Below are positions 1 through 7,694 of a DNA stretch of 19,000 nt, piece after piece. How positions within the stretch are numbered: the first letter of the stretch is position 1; each line of letters opens with the position of its first letter. The stretch lies in contig JAIRSD010000195.1 in assembly GCA_031255615.1 (NCBI GenBank), positions 1 through 19,000 of the forward strand, written 5' to 3'. The notes beneath the pieces were generated by a model. The model made no database searches. It had not been told where the DNA came from and saw only the letters and a list, made by a program, of their open reading frames with translations. The translations under genes were made by a program, and so were the position numbers. Source of the stretch: Treponema sp. Its GTDB lineage: Bacteria > Spirochaetota > Spirochaetia > Treponematales > Breznakiellaceae.

Positions 1-694
1 TCCGGCCCGGCAGCCGATAGGCGATGGCCCTTCCTTCCTTTCCTATTCGTTTCACTACCCCCAGCCTGTTGAGGACATAGAGGGTTTTCCTCGCCAGTTC
101 CACGGAAATTTCCGCCTCCTTCGCCAGGGAGCCGGTGGTAAAGGTCTCCCGCTGGGCCGGAGGGATAAAACGGCGGTAATCCCGGATTTTTTTTAAAATT
201 ATTGAGTCGTGCCAGGCCGCCAGCTCCTTGTCGGCGATGCTTGCCCCTTTCCTCCGCCAGGATCCCCTGCCGTCGAGGATCCGTTTTTCCAATACGTCAA
301 CAAGGGCAATCTCGATGGAAAGCCCCCTGATCAGGGGGAGTTCCGGGGCGTAGAGGAGATTCTGGAAGAGATCCCAGGGGCTGCCCCGGCGGGGGCTCTT
401 GCGTTTTCGGATCAGCCTGCCGTCCCCGCCGTAGGTTTCAATGTACTTGGTAAGGACGACGGGGTGGATGATCCGCAAGGGGCCCCGGGCCGCCAGTTTC
501 CCCGCCTTTTCTTTTAGGGGGCCGAAACTTCCCGTTTGAACTTCGATGATTTCCCCGGTTTCGGTGATGCCGTCGCACACAAAGTCCCCCAGGACCTGTT
601 CGATCCGGCCGTTGCACCCGCTGTAACGGAATTTCAGGGCCCGGTGGAGGCTGCTTTCCCGCCGGGTCCCAATTTTAGAACTGGGGGCGGGCAT
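1..694 (-). CDS. Partial protein with nuclease-like core and C-terminal winged helix; function unknown
   Basis: The frame is open from an ATG at 694 down to the window edge, giving 231 residues with the C-terminus cut off. The N-terminal part has an acidic helix (RRESSLHRAL, residues 11-20), then Asp41 and a strand ending EVQTG (residues 51-55). This D...ExQ spacing resembles the PD-(D/E)XK restriction-endonuclease fold, with Gln in place of the usual Lys. From memory, bacterial and archaeal proteins of a DUF8091-like family share the pattern of ESALHR, then IEIQT, then RRKG; here RRKG is at 147-150. Residues 185-228 look like a winged helix-turn-helix (SLAKEAEISVELARKTLYVL), suggesting DNA binding. 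The ATG overlaps the end of the upstream 83-residue gene by 20 nt, so the two are probably co-transcribed. Coding potential is clear; nuclease activity is inference. Confidence 0.75.
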   Translation of the reverse strand, partial: MPAPSSKIGTRRESSLHRALKFRYSGCNGRIEQVLGDFVCDGITETGEIIEVQTGSFGPLKEKAGKLAARGPLRIIHPVVLTKYIETYGGDGRLIRKRKSPRRGSPWDLFQNLLYAPELPLIRGLSIEIALVDVLEKRILDGRGSWRRKGASIADKELAAWHDSIILKKIRDYRRFIPPAQRETFTTGSLAKEAEISVELARKTLYVLNRLGVVKRIGKEGRAIAYRLPGR

Positions 695-926
695 AGGACA
701 GGAGTTCTTCGGCGCTTAAGAGTTCCAGATAGTGAAATGTCTCGTTCCCTCCCCGGTTTTCGCTTACCCGGATCTTGGCAACCCGGAAGGCGATCATCCG
801 GTTGGTGGGCAGGGGCAGGCTGAGAATCCGTCCGTTGATATCCACGACGCCGTTCAGGGGGAGTCGGGAGGGAATTTCCTGCGCGTCCCCCTCGGGGAAG
901 ACGATAAAATACTCGTTTATGAACAT
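675..926 (-). CDS. Hypothetical protein, 83 residues
   Basis: This short gene is not recognised. The chosen ATG at 926 gives a protein starting MFINEYFIVFPEGDAQEI and ending LLSYARPQF. The pattern of alternating hydrophobic residues suggests a small, mostly beta, soluble protein; there is no signal peptide or membrane segment. The frame stays open upstream to a GTG at 1010, but that extension is Pro/Gly-rich and enters the repeat element at 1002-1118, so the inner ATG is preferred. No clear Shine-Dalgarno sequence precedes it. A weak minus-strand -10-like TAATAT lies at 942-937, which would give a very short leader. It overlaps the downstream nuclease-like gene by 20 nt, so a linked role is possible. 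Confidence 0.6.
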   Translation of the reverse strand: MFINEYFIVFPEGDAQEIPSRLPLNGVVDINGRILSLPLPTNRMIAFRVAKIRVSENRGGNETFHYLELLSAEELLSYARPQF

Positions 927-1001
927 GACGGCATAAATATTAGCGGGTTTCGGGGCGATTGGGAAGATTCCGCCTCCGGCCCATGGCGGACGAAAACCGA
1001 G

Positions 1002-1118
1002 GGCTTTCACCCGCGCAAGGGATAGGAGGGATACGGAGCGGAGCCCCGGCAGCCCGCGGCCCGCCTTGATAGCCCGGTTTCCGGTCCCGGGCCGGGGATG
1101 CGCCCGGCATACACGCGA
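1002..1118 (+). repeat. Dispersed hairpin-bearing repeat element, copy 1
   Basis: This stretch matches 9192-9308 in its linker blocks but not in its stems. Shared blocks, in order, are GGCTTTCnCCCGCGCAAGG and GGATAGnAG at the left, GATAGCCCGGTTT in the middle, and ATGCGCCCnnCATAnACnCGA at the right. The segments between blocks are GC-rich and only imperfectly self-complementary here (for example CCGG...CCGG around 1081-1095), whereas copy 2 has perfect hairpins. Both copies are about 117 nt and lie in the same orientation. The pattern suggests a structured, repeated intergenic element. Confidence 0.65.
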
Positions 1119-1218
1119 TATGGGGGCCTTTTAAGCCGCGAATTGCCGGGGGCATAACGTTTGTATAGTTCAAAAGTTTTTTCTTGAGAATTTACATTTT
1201 TTTCTTAGGGAATCGTTC

Positions 1219-1247
1219 TTGACGCAGCTATTAGAAACCGTGATACT
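1219..1247 (+). promoter_or_regulatory. Sigma70-type promoter of the mraZ division cluster
   Basis: TTGACG at 1219-1224 and GATACT at 1242-1247 are separated by 17 nt, the optimal spacing. An AT-rich stretch with T runs at about 1165-1205 could act as an UP element. Transcription would start near 1254, directly ahead of the phased TGG repeats. Confidence 0.6.
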
Positions 1248-1258
1248 GAATATAAACG

Positions 1259-1303
1259 TGGTGATTCATGGATATTAGTCCTTTTTTATGGGAATCTGTG
1301 GAA
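1259..1303 (+). promoter_or_regulatory. Putative MraZ operator: TGG repeats with 10-nt phasing
   Basis: TGG begins at 1259, 1269, 1289 and 1299, exactly in a 10-nt phase; the middle slot at 1279 reads TCC. Known MraZ operators in E. coli are short TGGG-type direct repeats separated by spacers and placed between promoter and start codon, read by a ring-shaped MraZ oligomer. The position just downstream of the -10 fits autorepression. TGG is common in this GC-rich DNA, so chance phasing cannot be excluded. Confidence 0.4.
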
Positions 1304-1761
1304 TGGAGATGAATGCGGGGGGATCTTATCCAAGCACTCTGGACGACAAAGGGAGGGTGAACATCCCCAAGGCCCTAAGAGAGGTGTACAGCGGAGAATT
1401 GGTGGTCACCATGGGGTTGCGAACCTGCGCCCGGATCATGAAGCCTGAGGTATGGGCTCAGATCTGCCAGCGCTTAACGGGTTCTAACGAGCTTACGGAG
1501 GACGAGCAGGAACTGGTGGAGCTCCAGCTTATCGCTCCCAGAATGATGGTAGAGGTTGATCAGGCGGGCCGTATAGTCATGCCGCCGGTGATTCGGCGTT
1601 ACGCGCGGCTTACCAAGAATTGTCTGATTCTTAATCTGGAGAATCGGCTGGAAGTTTGGGATGAGGAGCTATATTTTGCCCATTTGGACGAAAATCGGGC
1701 TGCCATAAAGGAGGCTATAAGGAAGATGGGGTCCTTGAAGCTTTTCAAGTTGGATACCTAG
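1288..1761 (+). CDS. mraZ: Transcriptional regulator MraZ
   Basis: MraZ is a DNA-binding regulator that heads division and cell-wall clusters and represses its own operon in E. coli. The protein has the two SpoVT/AbrB-like halves with the DxxxR signatures: LDDKGRVNIP around residues 18-27 and VDQAGRIVMP around 90-99. At 157 residues it is slightly longer than usual. The ATG at 1288 lacks a Shine-Dalgarno sequence; an in-frame ATG at 1309 (MNAGGSYPSTLDDKGR) has GGA/GGAG just upstream and gives a length closer to the family, so the true start may be there. It is first in the cluster, 25 nt before rsmH, behind a good promoter and phased TGG repeats that may be its own operator. Confidence 0.93.
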   Translation: MGICGMEMNAGGSYPSTLDDKGRVNIPKALREVYSGELVVTMGLRTCARIMKPEVWAQICQRLTGSNELTEDEQELVELQLIAPRMMVEVDQAGRIVMPPVIRRYARLTKNCLILNLENRLEVWDEELYFAHLDENRAAIKEAIRKMGSLKLFKLDT

Positions 1762-1786
1762 CGATTTGGGAGGGGAACTATCCGGC

Positions 1787-2737
1787 ATGGAAACTTCACA
1801 TATTCCGGTGATGTTGGAAGAAGTGATAAGCTATCTGGCCCCCCGCGGGGAGGGGGAATTGATGGTGGACGCTACCTTGGGGGAAGGGGGGCATAGCTAT
1901 GCTTTTCTTTCCCGCTTTCAGGATCTAAAAATTATTGGTATAGACGCCGACCCTGTCATTCAGACTATCGCCAAGGAACGACTCAAGGAATTTGGAGGGC
2001 GGATCCGTTTCTATTCCTGCTGGGCCCAGGATTTTTTCCTGGCCTATCCGGGGGAACTTAAACGGCCCGACGCCATTCTTATCGATCTGGGGATAAGTCG
2101 TTTTCACTATGAAAAATCCGGCCGGGGTTTCAGTTTCCGCAAGGACGAGCCCCTGGATATGAGGTTGAACCTCGAATCTTCCCGCAACGCCGCCGAGCTT
2201 ATCAACCGGCTGGGGGAGCGGGAATTGGCGGATCTGTTATACCTGAACGCGGAGGAGCGGTATTCCCGCCGTATCGCCCGGTCCATTGTAGAGGTCCGGA
2301 AGCGGGGGGCTATCCGTTCCAGCCGGGCTTTGGCGGAACTGGTAGAGGCCGCCGTACCCCCTCCCTATCGGCGGGGGCCGGTTCACCCCGCAACCAAGAC
2401 CTTTCAGGCGCTGCGGATCGCCGTCAACGGAGAGCTGGCCCGGCTTGACGGGCTTTTAGCGGGCGCCCTGGAATCCCTGGCGCCGGGGGGGAGGCTGGGG
2501 GTTATCAGTTTTCACAGCCTGGAGGATCGGGTGGTTAAGGTCTTTTTCCGGCAAAAAGGCGGTCTCTGTAATAGTCCTCCGGAAACGCCGATATGTAGAA
2601 GTGGGAGTTCCTACACCCTTCGTATCCTGACCCCCAAGGGGATTCCCCCGGGGAGGGCGGAAATTCGAAAGAACGGGGCCTCCCGAAGCGCCCGGCTGCG
2701 GGTAGTGGAAAAAGTTTGCGATAAGGTTGAACGTTGA
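1787..2737 (+). CDS. rsmH: 16S rRNA (cytosine-1402-N4)-methyltransferase RsmH
   Basis: RsmH (MraW) methylates N4 of C1402 in the ribosomal P site using S-adenosylmethionine. The 316-residue protein has the SAM-binding motif DATLGEGGHS near the N-terminus, the IDLGISRFHYE and RGFSFRKDEPLDMR blocks, HPATKTFQALRIAVN, and the terminal ISFHSLEDRVVK signature. The ATG at 1787 is preferred over a TTG at 1766 because GGAGGGG at 1769-1775 lies 11 nt ahead of it and the N-terminus then matches the family (HIPVMLEEV). It follows mraZ by 25 nt and is almost certainly in the same transcript, as in most bacteria. Confidence 0.96.
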   Translation: METSHIPVMLEEVISYLAPRGEGELMVDATLGEGGHSYAFLSRFQDLKIIGIDADPVIQTIAKERLKEFGGRIRFYSCWAQDFFLAYPGELKRPDAILIDLGISRFHYEKSGRGFSFRKDEPLDMRLNLESSRNAAELINRLGERELADLLYLNAEERYSRRIARSIVEVRKRGAIRSSRALAELVEAAVPPPYRRGPVHPATKTFQALRIAVNGELARLDGLLAGALESLAPGGRLGVISFHSLEDRVVKVFFRQKGGLCNSPPETPICRSGSSYTLRILTPKGIPPGRAEIRKNGASRSARLRVVEKVCDKVER

Positions 2738-2801
2738 CGGCTATGTTTTTAAAGAAAAGACGGTTTTTCCGTATACGGGTCTTGTGTGTGAAGGAAGTTT
2801 T

Positions 2802-3086
2802 ATGATGAGACGGCGTTTCTTTGTATACTTTGTCGCCCTTACGCTGCCGTGTATGCTTGCCCTAGTTGCCTGGCAATCGGCCCGCTATGTGGATCTCGAG
2901 CGGGAAATAGCCGCCCTTGAAAAGAAACAGACAGAGTGGGTAGAAAGCAACAACCGTCTTATCGCTGTCATCGCCATGCTTTCATCGTCGGAGCGGATCG
3001 ATCGCATCGCCCGGAATCAGCTTGGGCTGATACGGATAAAACCGGAAGATGTATTGCAGATCAGGATAACCGGGGAGGAGCTTTGA
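2802..3086 (+). CDS. FtsL/DivIC-like septum formation protein
   Basis: This 94-residue bitopic protein has a short basic N-terminus (MMRRR), one transmembrane helix (about residues 6-24) and a heptad-like coiled coil (about 26-60) followed by a conserved-looking tail (ARNQLGLIRIKPEDVLQI). That layout and the tail match the FtsL/DivIC family, which bridges FtsQ to FtsW and FtsI at the septum. The start at 2802 has GAAGGAAG upstream; a longer frame from 2727 would overlap rsmH and place odd sequence before the helix. The position after rsmH is where ftsL sits in other clusters. FtsL and DivIC are hard to separate by sequence, so no symbol is given. The 64-nt gap after rsmH includes a 10-nt palindrome at 2769-2778, with no convincing promoter. 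Confidence 0.85.
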   Translation: MMRRRFFVYFVALTLPCMLALVAWQSARYVDLEREIAALEKKQTEWVESNNRLIAVIAMLSSSERIDRIARNQLGLIRIKPEDVLQIRITGEEL

Positions 3087-4555
3087 CGCAAAACCTTAAC
3101 TGGGGCGGCCCGGCGGGGGAGGGTGTTTCTTCCTCTGAAAAAGGGAATGTTCCGGTTCTTATGGATTTTGACCATCTCCGGGCCGCCGTGGGGGGCCGTT
3201 TCCTTGGCGGGAACGCCGGGGACGGTTTTAGTTCGGTCCACATTGATTCCCGGAAGGTAAAACCGGGGGCCCTTTTTGTCGCGCTGAAAGGGAGGGCGCG
3301 GGACGGGCATTGTTATATAGAGGCCGCCTTTAAGTCTGGAGCGGTCTGCGCCCTGGTGGAGGCGTCGAAGCTGGAAGAATTGGGTCTGGAGGAAAAGGCC
3401 CGGCGCTGCGGCGGGAATCTTGTGGTTGTGGAGAATACCCTCCGGGCTTTACAGGACGCCGCCGCCGCTTATCTGGATACCTTCCCCAACCTCGTGCTGG
3501 GGGGCCTGACAGGTTCGTCGGGAAAAACGACCACCCGGGAGATTGCCGCGACGATTGCCGGCAGGGAAATGCCCGTCGCGGTGAATCCCATGAATCTAAA
3601 TTCAGAGACCGGTCTTCCCCTGGCGGTCTTTGAGGTGCGGGACTACCACCGGATGGGAATATTTGAGATTGGGATGGACCGGCCCGGGGAGATCGCCGAG
3701 TTGGCCAGGGTCCTGAGACCACATGCCGCCCTTATTACCAATGTGGGGATCTCCCATATAGGAAAAATAGGCAGCCGCCGGGGGATTGCATTTGAAAAAA
3801 AACAGATCTTTTCTTGTCTTAAAGAAAAAGACATCGCGCTGATCCCTGCTTCCAGCGAATTCCGCCAGTTTCTGGCGGAAGGTTTGAGGGGGATCGTCCG
3901 GTTTTACGGTCCGGAGAAATTTGAGGAACTGGGGTCTATTCGGGATCTCGGCCTCCAGGGCAGCGAGATAACCTGGGCGGGGGAAAAGGTCCGTTTCGGG
4001 CTGCCGGGGAGGCATAATCTGGCGGATGCCGTGGCGGCCATTGCCCTGGTCCGCGAATTGGGTATTGGGGATCGGGCCATACGGGAAGGGTTAGAATCGG
4101 TGCGGCCCCTTTTTGGGCGCAGCGAGATTTTACCGGGAACGATGACCCTGATTCGGGATTGCTACAACGCGAACCCTGAATCCGCCGCCGCCGCCATAAA
4201 TTTCTGCGATGCTCTGGAATACCCGGGGCGGAAAATTTACGTCTTGGGATCCATGCTGGAACTGGGGGAGGATTCCCCGGCGGCCCACCGCGATCTGGGT
4301 TCTGCCCTGGCCCGTTCCACCGCGGACAGGGTCTTCCTTTACGGCAGGGAAATGGAAGACGCCGCCGCGGAACTGGAAAAAACGGCGGCTGCCGGGTTCT
4401 TTCATACCAACAGCATGGAGGAACTGGCTTCATCGTTAAAAAATTATGTCAAACCGGGAGATCTAATCCTCCTTAAGGGTTCCCGGGGCTGCGCCCTGGA
4501 ACGGCTTACCCCGGTTTTTACCGGCGGGCGGGAAGGGGAGGAACTATGTTCCTAG
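3083..4555 (+). CDS. murF: UDP-MurNAc-tripeptide--D-Ala-D-Ala ligase MurF
   Basis: MurF adds D-Ala-D-Ala to the UDP-MurNAc tripeptide in the cytoplasm, using ATP. Visible blocks are IDSRKVKPGALFVALKG (residues about 54-70), the ATP loop GSSGKTTT (144-151), NLNSETGLP, the ITNVGISHIG region, GRHNLADA, the DCYNANPES segment of the C-terminal domain and LGSMLELG. The TTG at 3083 is chosen because GGGGAGGAG lies just upstream and it overlaps the ftsL-like stop codon, suggesting translational coupling. The alternative ATG at 3161 starts right at the conserved domain (MDFDHLRAAVGGRF) but has a poor ribosome site; the extra 26 residues are unconserved in style. The sequence follows the ftsL-like gene directly, with no ftsI or murE between. 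Confidence 0.94.
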   Translation: MTQNLNWGGPAGEGVSSSEKGNVPVLMDFDHLRAAVGGRFLGGNAGDGFSSVHIDSRKVKPGALFVALKGRARDGHCYIEAAFKSGAVCALVEASKLEELGLEEKARRCGGNLVVVENTLRALQDAAAAYLDTFPNLVLGGLTGSSGKTTTREIAATIAGREMPVAVNPMNLNSETGLPLAVFEVRDYHRMGIFEIGMDRPGEIAELARVLRPHAALITNVGISHIGKIGSRRGIAFEKKQIFSCLKEKDIALIPASSEFRQFLAEGLRGIVRFYGPEKFEELGSIRDLGLQGSEITWAGEKVRFGLPGRHNLADAVAAIALVRELGIGDRAIREGLESVRPLFGRSEILPGTMTLIRDCYNANPESAAAAINFCDALEYPGRKIYVLGSMLELGEDSPAAHRDLGSALARSTADRVFLYGREMEDAAAELEKTAAAGFFHTNSMEELASSLKNYVKPGDLILLKGSRGCALERLTPVFTGGREGEELCS

Positions 4556-5625
4556 AATTTGTCTATCCCCTGACCAAGTATTTTCCTCCCTTCAATGTAT
4601 TCACCTACCTGACCTTGCGGGGGGCCTATGCGGCCCTTACCACCCTGCTCATCGCCTATATCTGCGGCCCCCGGATCATTGAAGCCCTGCGGAAGCTCAA
4701 AGTAGGGCAGGCGGTTAGAACTGACGGCCCCGCCACGCATTTGGTAAAAACAGGGACCCCCACCATGGGCGGGGTGATGATCATTCTTTCCCTGTTGGTT
4801 TCCATGCTGTTCTGGCAGGATTTACACAATGTAAAGGTCGCCCTGGCGCTCATTACTCTGGTGGCCTTTGGGGTTATCGGCTTCCTGGACGATTACCTCA
4901 AAGTGACCCACCGCGATTCCGCCGGCCTCCCCGCCTGGGCTAAACTTATCGGGCAGTTTATCATAGCCATCGGGGTGGTGCTGTTTCTGTACGTTAACGG
5001 GGGGGAGGAGATAACGTATCTTTATCTGCCCTTTTTCAAGAATCCCGTGCTTGATATGGGGGTCCTCTGGATACCCTTCGCGATTCTTTTGATGGTGGGG
5101 GAAAGCAACGCGGTAAATTTCTCCGACGGCCTGGACGGGCTTTTGGCGGGGCTGCTGATTTTGGTGTTCATCGCCCTGTCGATCCTTTGCTACCTTTCGG
5201 GAAGATCGGATTATTCGTCATATTTGGGAATCCCCTATATTCCTGACGCGGGGGAACTTACCGTGTTCTGCCTGGCCGCCATGGGGGCCTGCATAGGGTT
5301 TCTTTGGTTTAACGCCCATCCGGCGGAAATCTTCATGGGAGATGTGGGGAGTCTTTCCATGGGAGGCGTGGTGGCCGCCGTTTCCCTGATGATAAAAAAG
5401 GAAATACTGGTGCTCATTATCGGAGGGGTGTTTGTACTGGAAATTGCCTCCGTTGTGATTCAGGTGGTCTCTTTCAAATTAAGAAAAAAGCGGGTATTCC
5501 GCATGGCGCCGATACATCACAGTTTCGAGTTGGGAGGATTGGCGGAGACCAAGGTGGTGATCCGTTTCTGGATATTGGGAGGGCTTTTCGCCATTATCGC
5601 CCTTTCAACATTGAAGATCCAATAG
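4546..5625 (+). CDS. mraY: Phospho-N-acetylmuramoyl-pentapeptide transferase MraY
   Basis: MraY moves phospho-MurNAc-pentapeptide onto undecaprenyl phosphate, making lipid I at the inner membrane. The 359-residue polytopic protein shows the family signatures in order: KTGTPTMGG (68-76), the catalytic aspartate pair in FLDDYLK (113-119), NFSDGLDG (191-198), HPAEIFMGDVGS (258-269) and the HHSFE motif (324-328). Length is normal for the family. The ATG overlaps the end of murF by 10 nt and has GGGGAGGAACT just upstream, so translation is probably coupled. All key residues are present. Confidence 0.97.
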   Translation: MFLEFVYPLTKYFPPFNVFTYLTLRGAYAALTTLLIAYICGPRIIEALRKLKVGQAVRTDGPATHLVKTGTPTMGGVMIILSLLVSMLFWQDLHNVKVALALITLVAFGVIGFLDDYLKVTHRDSAGLPAWAKLIGQFIIAIGVVLFLYVNGGEEITYLYLPFFKNPVLDMGVLWIPFAILLMVGESNAVNFSDGLDGLLAGLLILVFIALSILCYLSGRSDYSSYLGIPYIPDAGELTVFCLAAMGACIGFLWFNAHPAEIFMGDVGSLSMGGVVAAVSLMIKKEILVLIIGGVFVLEIASVVIQVVSFKLRKKRVFRMAPIHHSFELGGLAETKVVIRFWILGGLFAIIALSTLKIQ

Positions 5626-5634
5626 GAGGAGGCG

Positions 5635-6807
5635 ATGCGCGAATTAGAGGCTGAAAGATCCCCCCAATTTGCCGGGTCTAACTATCTCTTGGTGGCCAGC
5701 ATATTCCTCCTTATGGGCATGGGCTTCGTTACCCTGTATTCCTCGTCCTACGCCTTTGCCGGCAATTTCTACCGGGACGGCCTTTACTTTATATCGAAAC
5801 AGTTAAAGGCGGGGATTTTGGGGATAGGGCTGTTCTTTATTGCCTCCCGGGTGAATCTGGACATTCTACGAAAGCTGATACCGCTCCTGGTCATTTTCGC
5901 GGTAGCCGTCTGCCTCCTTACCTTTGTTCCCGGCATTGGGGATACGCGAAACGGGGCAAGCCGGTGGATCAGGCTGCCCGGGAATCGCAGCTTCCAGCCC
6001 TCGGAGCTGGTTAAGCTGATACTTCCCCTGTACCTGGCCCATATCTTTGACAAGAAACAGGACGGGCTGGGAAAATTTTCTTCCGGGGTGCTGCCGCCGT
6101 TTTTGGTTACCGTCATCTTTTTTGTTATCATTTATCTGCAAAATAATTTTTCCACCGCCGTTTTTATCGCGATTAACGCCCTGTTTATTTTCTTTCTGGC
6201 TGGGGTTAGACTTCATTATTTTTTTTCCGCCATTGTCATGCTCCTGCCGCTGTCCTGCCTGCTTATCCTGACTAAGGAATACCGGCTGCGCCGCCTTATC
6301 AGTTTTGTTAAACCTGAATGGGAGCCCCAGGGCGCCGGTTATCAGGTGGGGGCCAGTATCAGGGCCATCGAATCGGGAGGTCTGTTGGGGAAGGGTCTTG
6401 GACAGGGGACCAGGAAGATTGCCGGTATTCCCGAGGTGCATTCGGACTTTATCTTTTCCGCATTTGCCGAAGAATCCGGGTTTCTGGGGATTGTGATGAT
6501 TTTCGTCCTCTTTGGAATATTCGCCTATTTCGGTTACCGGGGGGCCCTGCGGGCTTCCCTGTACCGCAAACTCCTGGCCTGCGGATTGTTGACCATGATC
6601 CTCTCCCAGGCTATGTTGAACATGGCGGTGGCCTCCGGATCTCTCCCCGCCACAGGACTCCCCCTTCCCTTCTTTTCCGCCGGCGGTTCATCTCTGGTAA
6701 GCACCCTGCTTATGGCCGGTTTTGTTGTGAATGTTTGCAGAGGGTCGGAGCGCCCCTCCCCGGTGGTTCCCCCTGCCGAATTAGCGGAGGATAGTTATGG
6801 CAGATGA
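5635..6807 (+). CDS. ftsW: Septal peptidoglycan glycosyltransferase FtsW (SEDS family)
   Basis: FtsW polymerises glycan from lipid II at the septum together with a class B penicillin-binding protein. The 390-residue protein has about ten predicted membrane helices and the SEDS blocks: GASRWIRLPG with QPSELVK (about 107-127), PQGAGYQVGASIRAI (231-245), the HSDFIFSAFAEESGFLG stretch (269-285) with the likely catalytic Asp271, and GLPLPFFSAGGSS near the C-terminus. RodA belongs to the same family, but the cluster position supports FtsW. The ATG has GGAGGAGG directly upstream and starts 9 nt after mraY; its end overlaps ftsQ by 11 nt. The partner PBP gene (ftsI) is not in this window. Confidence 0.94.
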   Translation: MRELEAERSPQFAGSNYLLVASIFLLMGMGFVTLYSSSYAFAGNFYRDGLYFISKQLKAGILGIGLFFIASRVNLDILRKLIPLLVIFAVAVCLLTFVPGIGDTRNGASRWIRLPGNRSFQPSELVKLILPLYLAHIFDKKQDGLGKFSSGVLPPFLVTVIFFVIIYLQNNFSTAVFIAINALFIFFLAGVRLHYFFSAIVMLLPLSCLLILTKEYRLRRLISFVKPEWEPQGAGYQVGASIRAIESGGLLGKGLGQGTRKIAGIPEVHSDFIFSAFAEESGFLGIVMIFVLFGIFAYFGYRGALRASLYRKLLACGLLTMILSQAMLNMAVASGSLPATGLPLPFFSAGGSSLVSTLLMAGFVVNVCRGSERPSPVVPPAELAEDSYGR

Positions 6808-7687
6808 GCTTATCTATAGGGGTTCTCCCATGGGAAAAGATCGGATTCCCCATACGGCCCGTTTTAAGGGGCCGCCAGAAGGGACGGATCCGCGGACCGG
6901 GAGAGCGCAAAAGGCCAAGGAATTTGAAACCGGTATCAAGATACTCATTATTGCCGCCGCGTCGGTATTGGTTCTGGAACTTCTCTGGATCCTTGTGATT
7001 AGTCCCTGTATGCCGCTTTCCCGCCTGGAAGTGGCGGCTTTTTCCGGCCTGGGCCGGGACGAGGTGCTGCGCCAGGCCGGTATCGGGGAAAGATCTTCCT
7101 ATGTTTCGGTTGATCCCCGGTCCGTGGAAAAGAGACTAGAGGCCCTGCGGGAGGTGGAATCCGCCCGGGTCATTAAACGGTTTCCCAATTCCGTATCAAT
7201 CCTGGTGGTTCCCCGGGTGGCCGTGGCCATGGCCTTTGACCAGATTGAAGGCCGGCAGCAGCCGGTGTATTTTGACCGCCATGGAATTCCCTTTAAAACC
7301 GGCGGTTCTCTTTCTCCGGACCAGTCCCCCCACGCCGCCCATCTCGGCCTGCCGGTAATTTCCGGCCTGCCTCTGGAAGGGCCTCTGCCGTCCGTATACC
7401 TGCCCCTCTTTGCCAGTCTGGATAGGATCCGCGATGCGGATCCCCGGCTCCTGTTGACCATATCGGAAATCCGGGTGAACCGAAAACCCTTTGACGGCTT
7501 TGATTTGATACTCTACCCCGTTCATAGCCCCATACGAGTCCGTTTGGAACCCGGATTAACTGAAGAAACCCTTCGGTATGTAATGCTGATGCTCAATGTA
7601 TTCGCTTCGAGGAATCAAGAAATTGAGGAGATTGATTTCCGAACGGAGACGGCTTCATATAAGTTAAAGGAGGTTTCCTCTGGCTAA
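6797..7687 (+). CDS. ftsQ: Cell division protein FtsQ/DivIB
   Basis: FtsQ/DivIB is a bitopic scaffold that joins FtsL/DivIC to the divisome. The 296-residue protein has a long, charged cytoplasmic N-terminus (about 1-46), a single membrane helix (about 47-69) and then a POTRA-like domain (about 73-140, including VEKRLEALREVESARVIKRF) followed by the FtsQ beta domain (FDRHGIPFK and onward). Primary sequence of the family is weakly conserved, so the call rests on topology, POTRA pattern and position between ftsW and ftsA. The ATG lies inside the end of ftsW, overlapping by 11 nt. The end carries the ribosome site for ftsA. Confidence 0.88.
   Translation: MADELIYRGSPMGKDRIPHTARFKGPPEGTDPRTGRAQKAKEFETGIKILIIAAASVLVLELLWILVISPCMPLSRLEVAAFSGLGRDEVLRQAGIGERSSYVSVDPRSVEKRLEALREVESARVIKRFPNSVSILVVPRVAVAMAFDQIEGRQQPVYFDRHGIPFKTGGSLSPDQSPHAAHLGLPVISGLPLEGPLPSVYLPLFASLDRIRDADPRLLLTISEIRVNRKPFDGFDLILYPVHSPIRVRLEPGLTEETLRYVMLMLNVFASRNQEIEEIDFRTETASYKLKEVSSG
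7666..7682 (+). promoter_or_regulatory. Strong ribosome binding site pointing to a CTG start for ftsA
   Basis: AAAGGAGG at 7666-7673 lies 6 nt ahead of a CTG at 7680-7682 that is in frame with ftsA, but 21 nt ahead of the first ATG at 7695. The CTG would add five residues (MANEN if read as Met) and overlap the ftsQ stop. Confidence 0.4.
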
Positions 7688-7694
7688 TGAAAAT

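Larger units (their letters stand above)
927..1287. other. Divergent intergenic region upstream of mraZ
   Basis: This 361-nt region lies between the minus-strand pair and mraZ. It splits into a GC-rich half (to about 1140) holding the dispersed repeat element at 1002-1118, and an AT-rich half (about 1160-1290) with T runs, the mraZ promoter and the phased TGG repeats. No credible gene was seen on either strand; the open frames here are short and lack supporting ribosome sites. Confidence 0.7.

Noticed and set aside
927..1010. N-terminal extension of the 83-residue protein to a GTG at 1010
   Set aside because: The extension is Pro/Gly-rich and begins inside the repeat element shared with 9192-9308, so it is unlikely to be coding.
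2734..2801. Promoter upstream of the ftsL-like gene (TTGACG at 2734)
   Set aside because: No acceptable -10 hexamer lies at 16-18 nt; TATACG further on has no matching -35.
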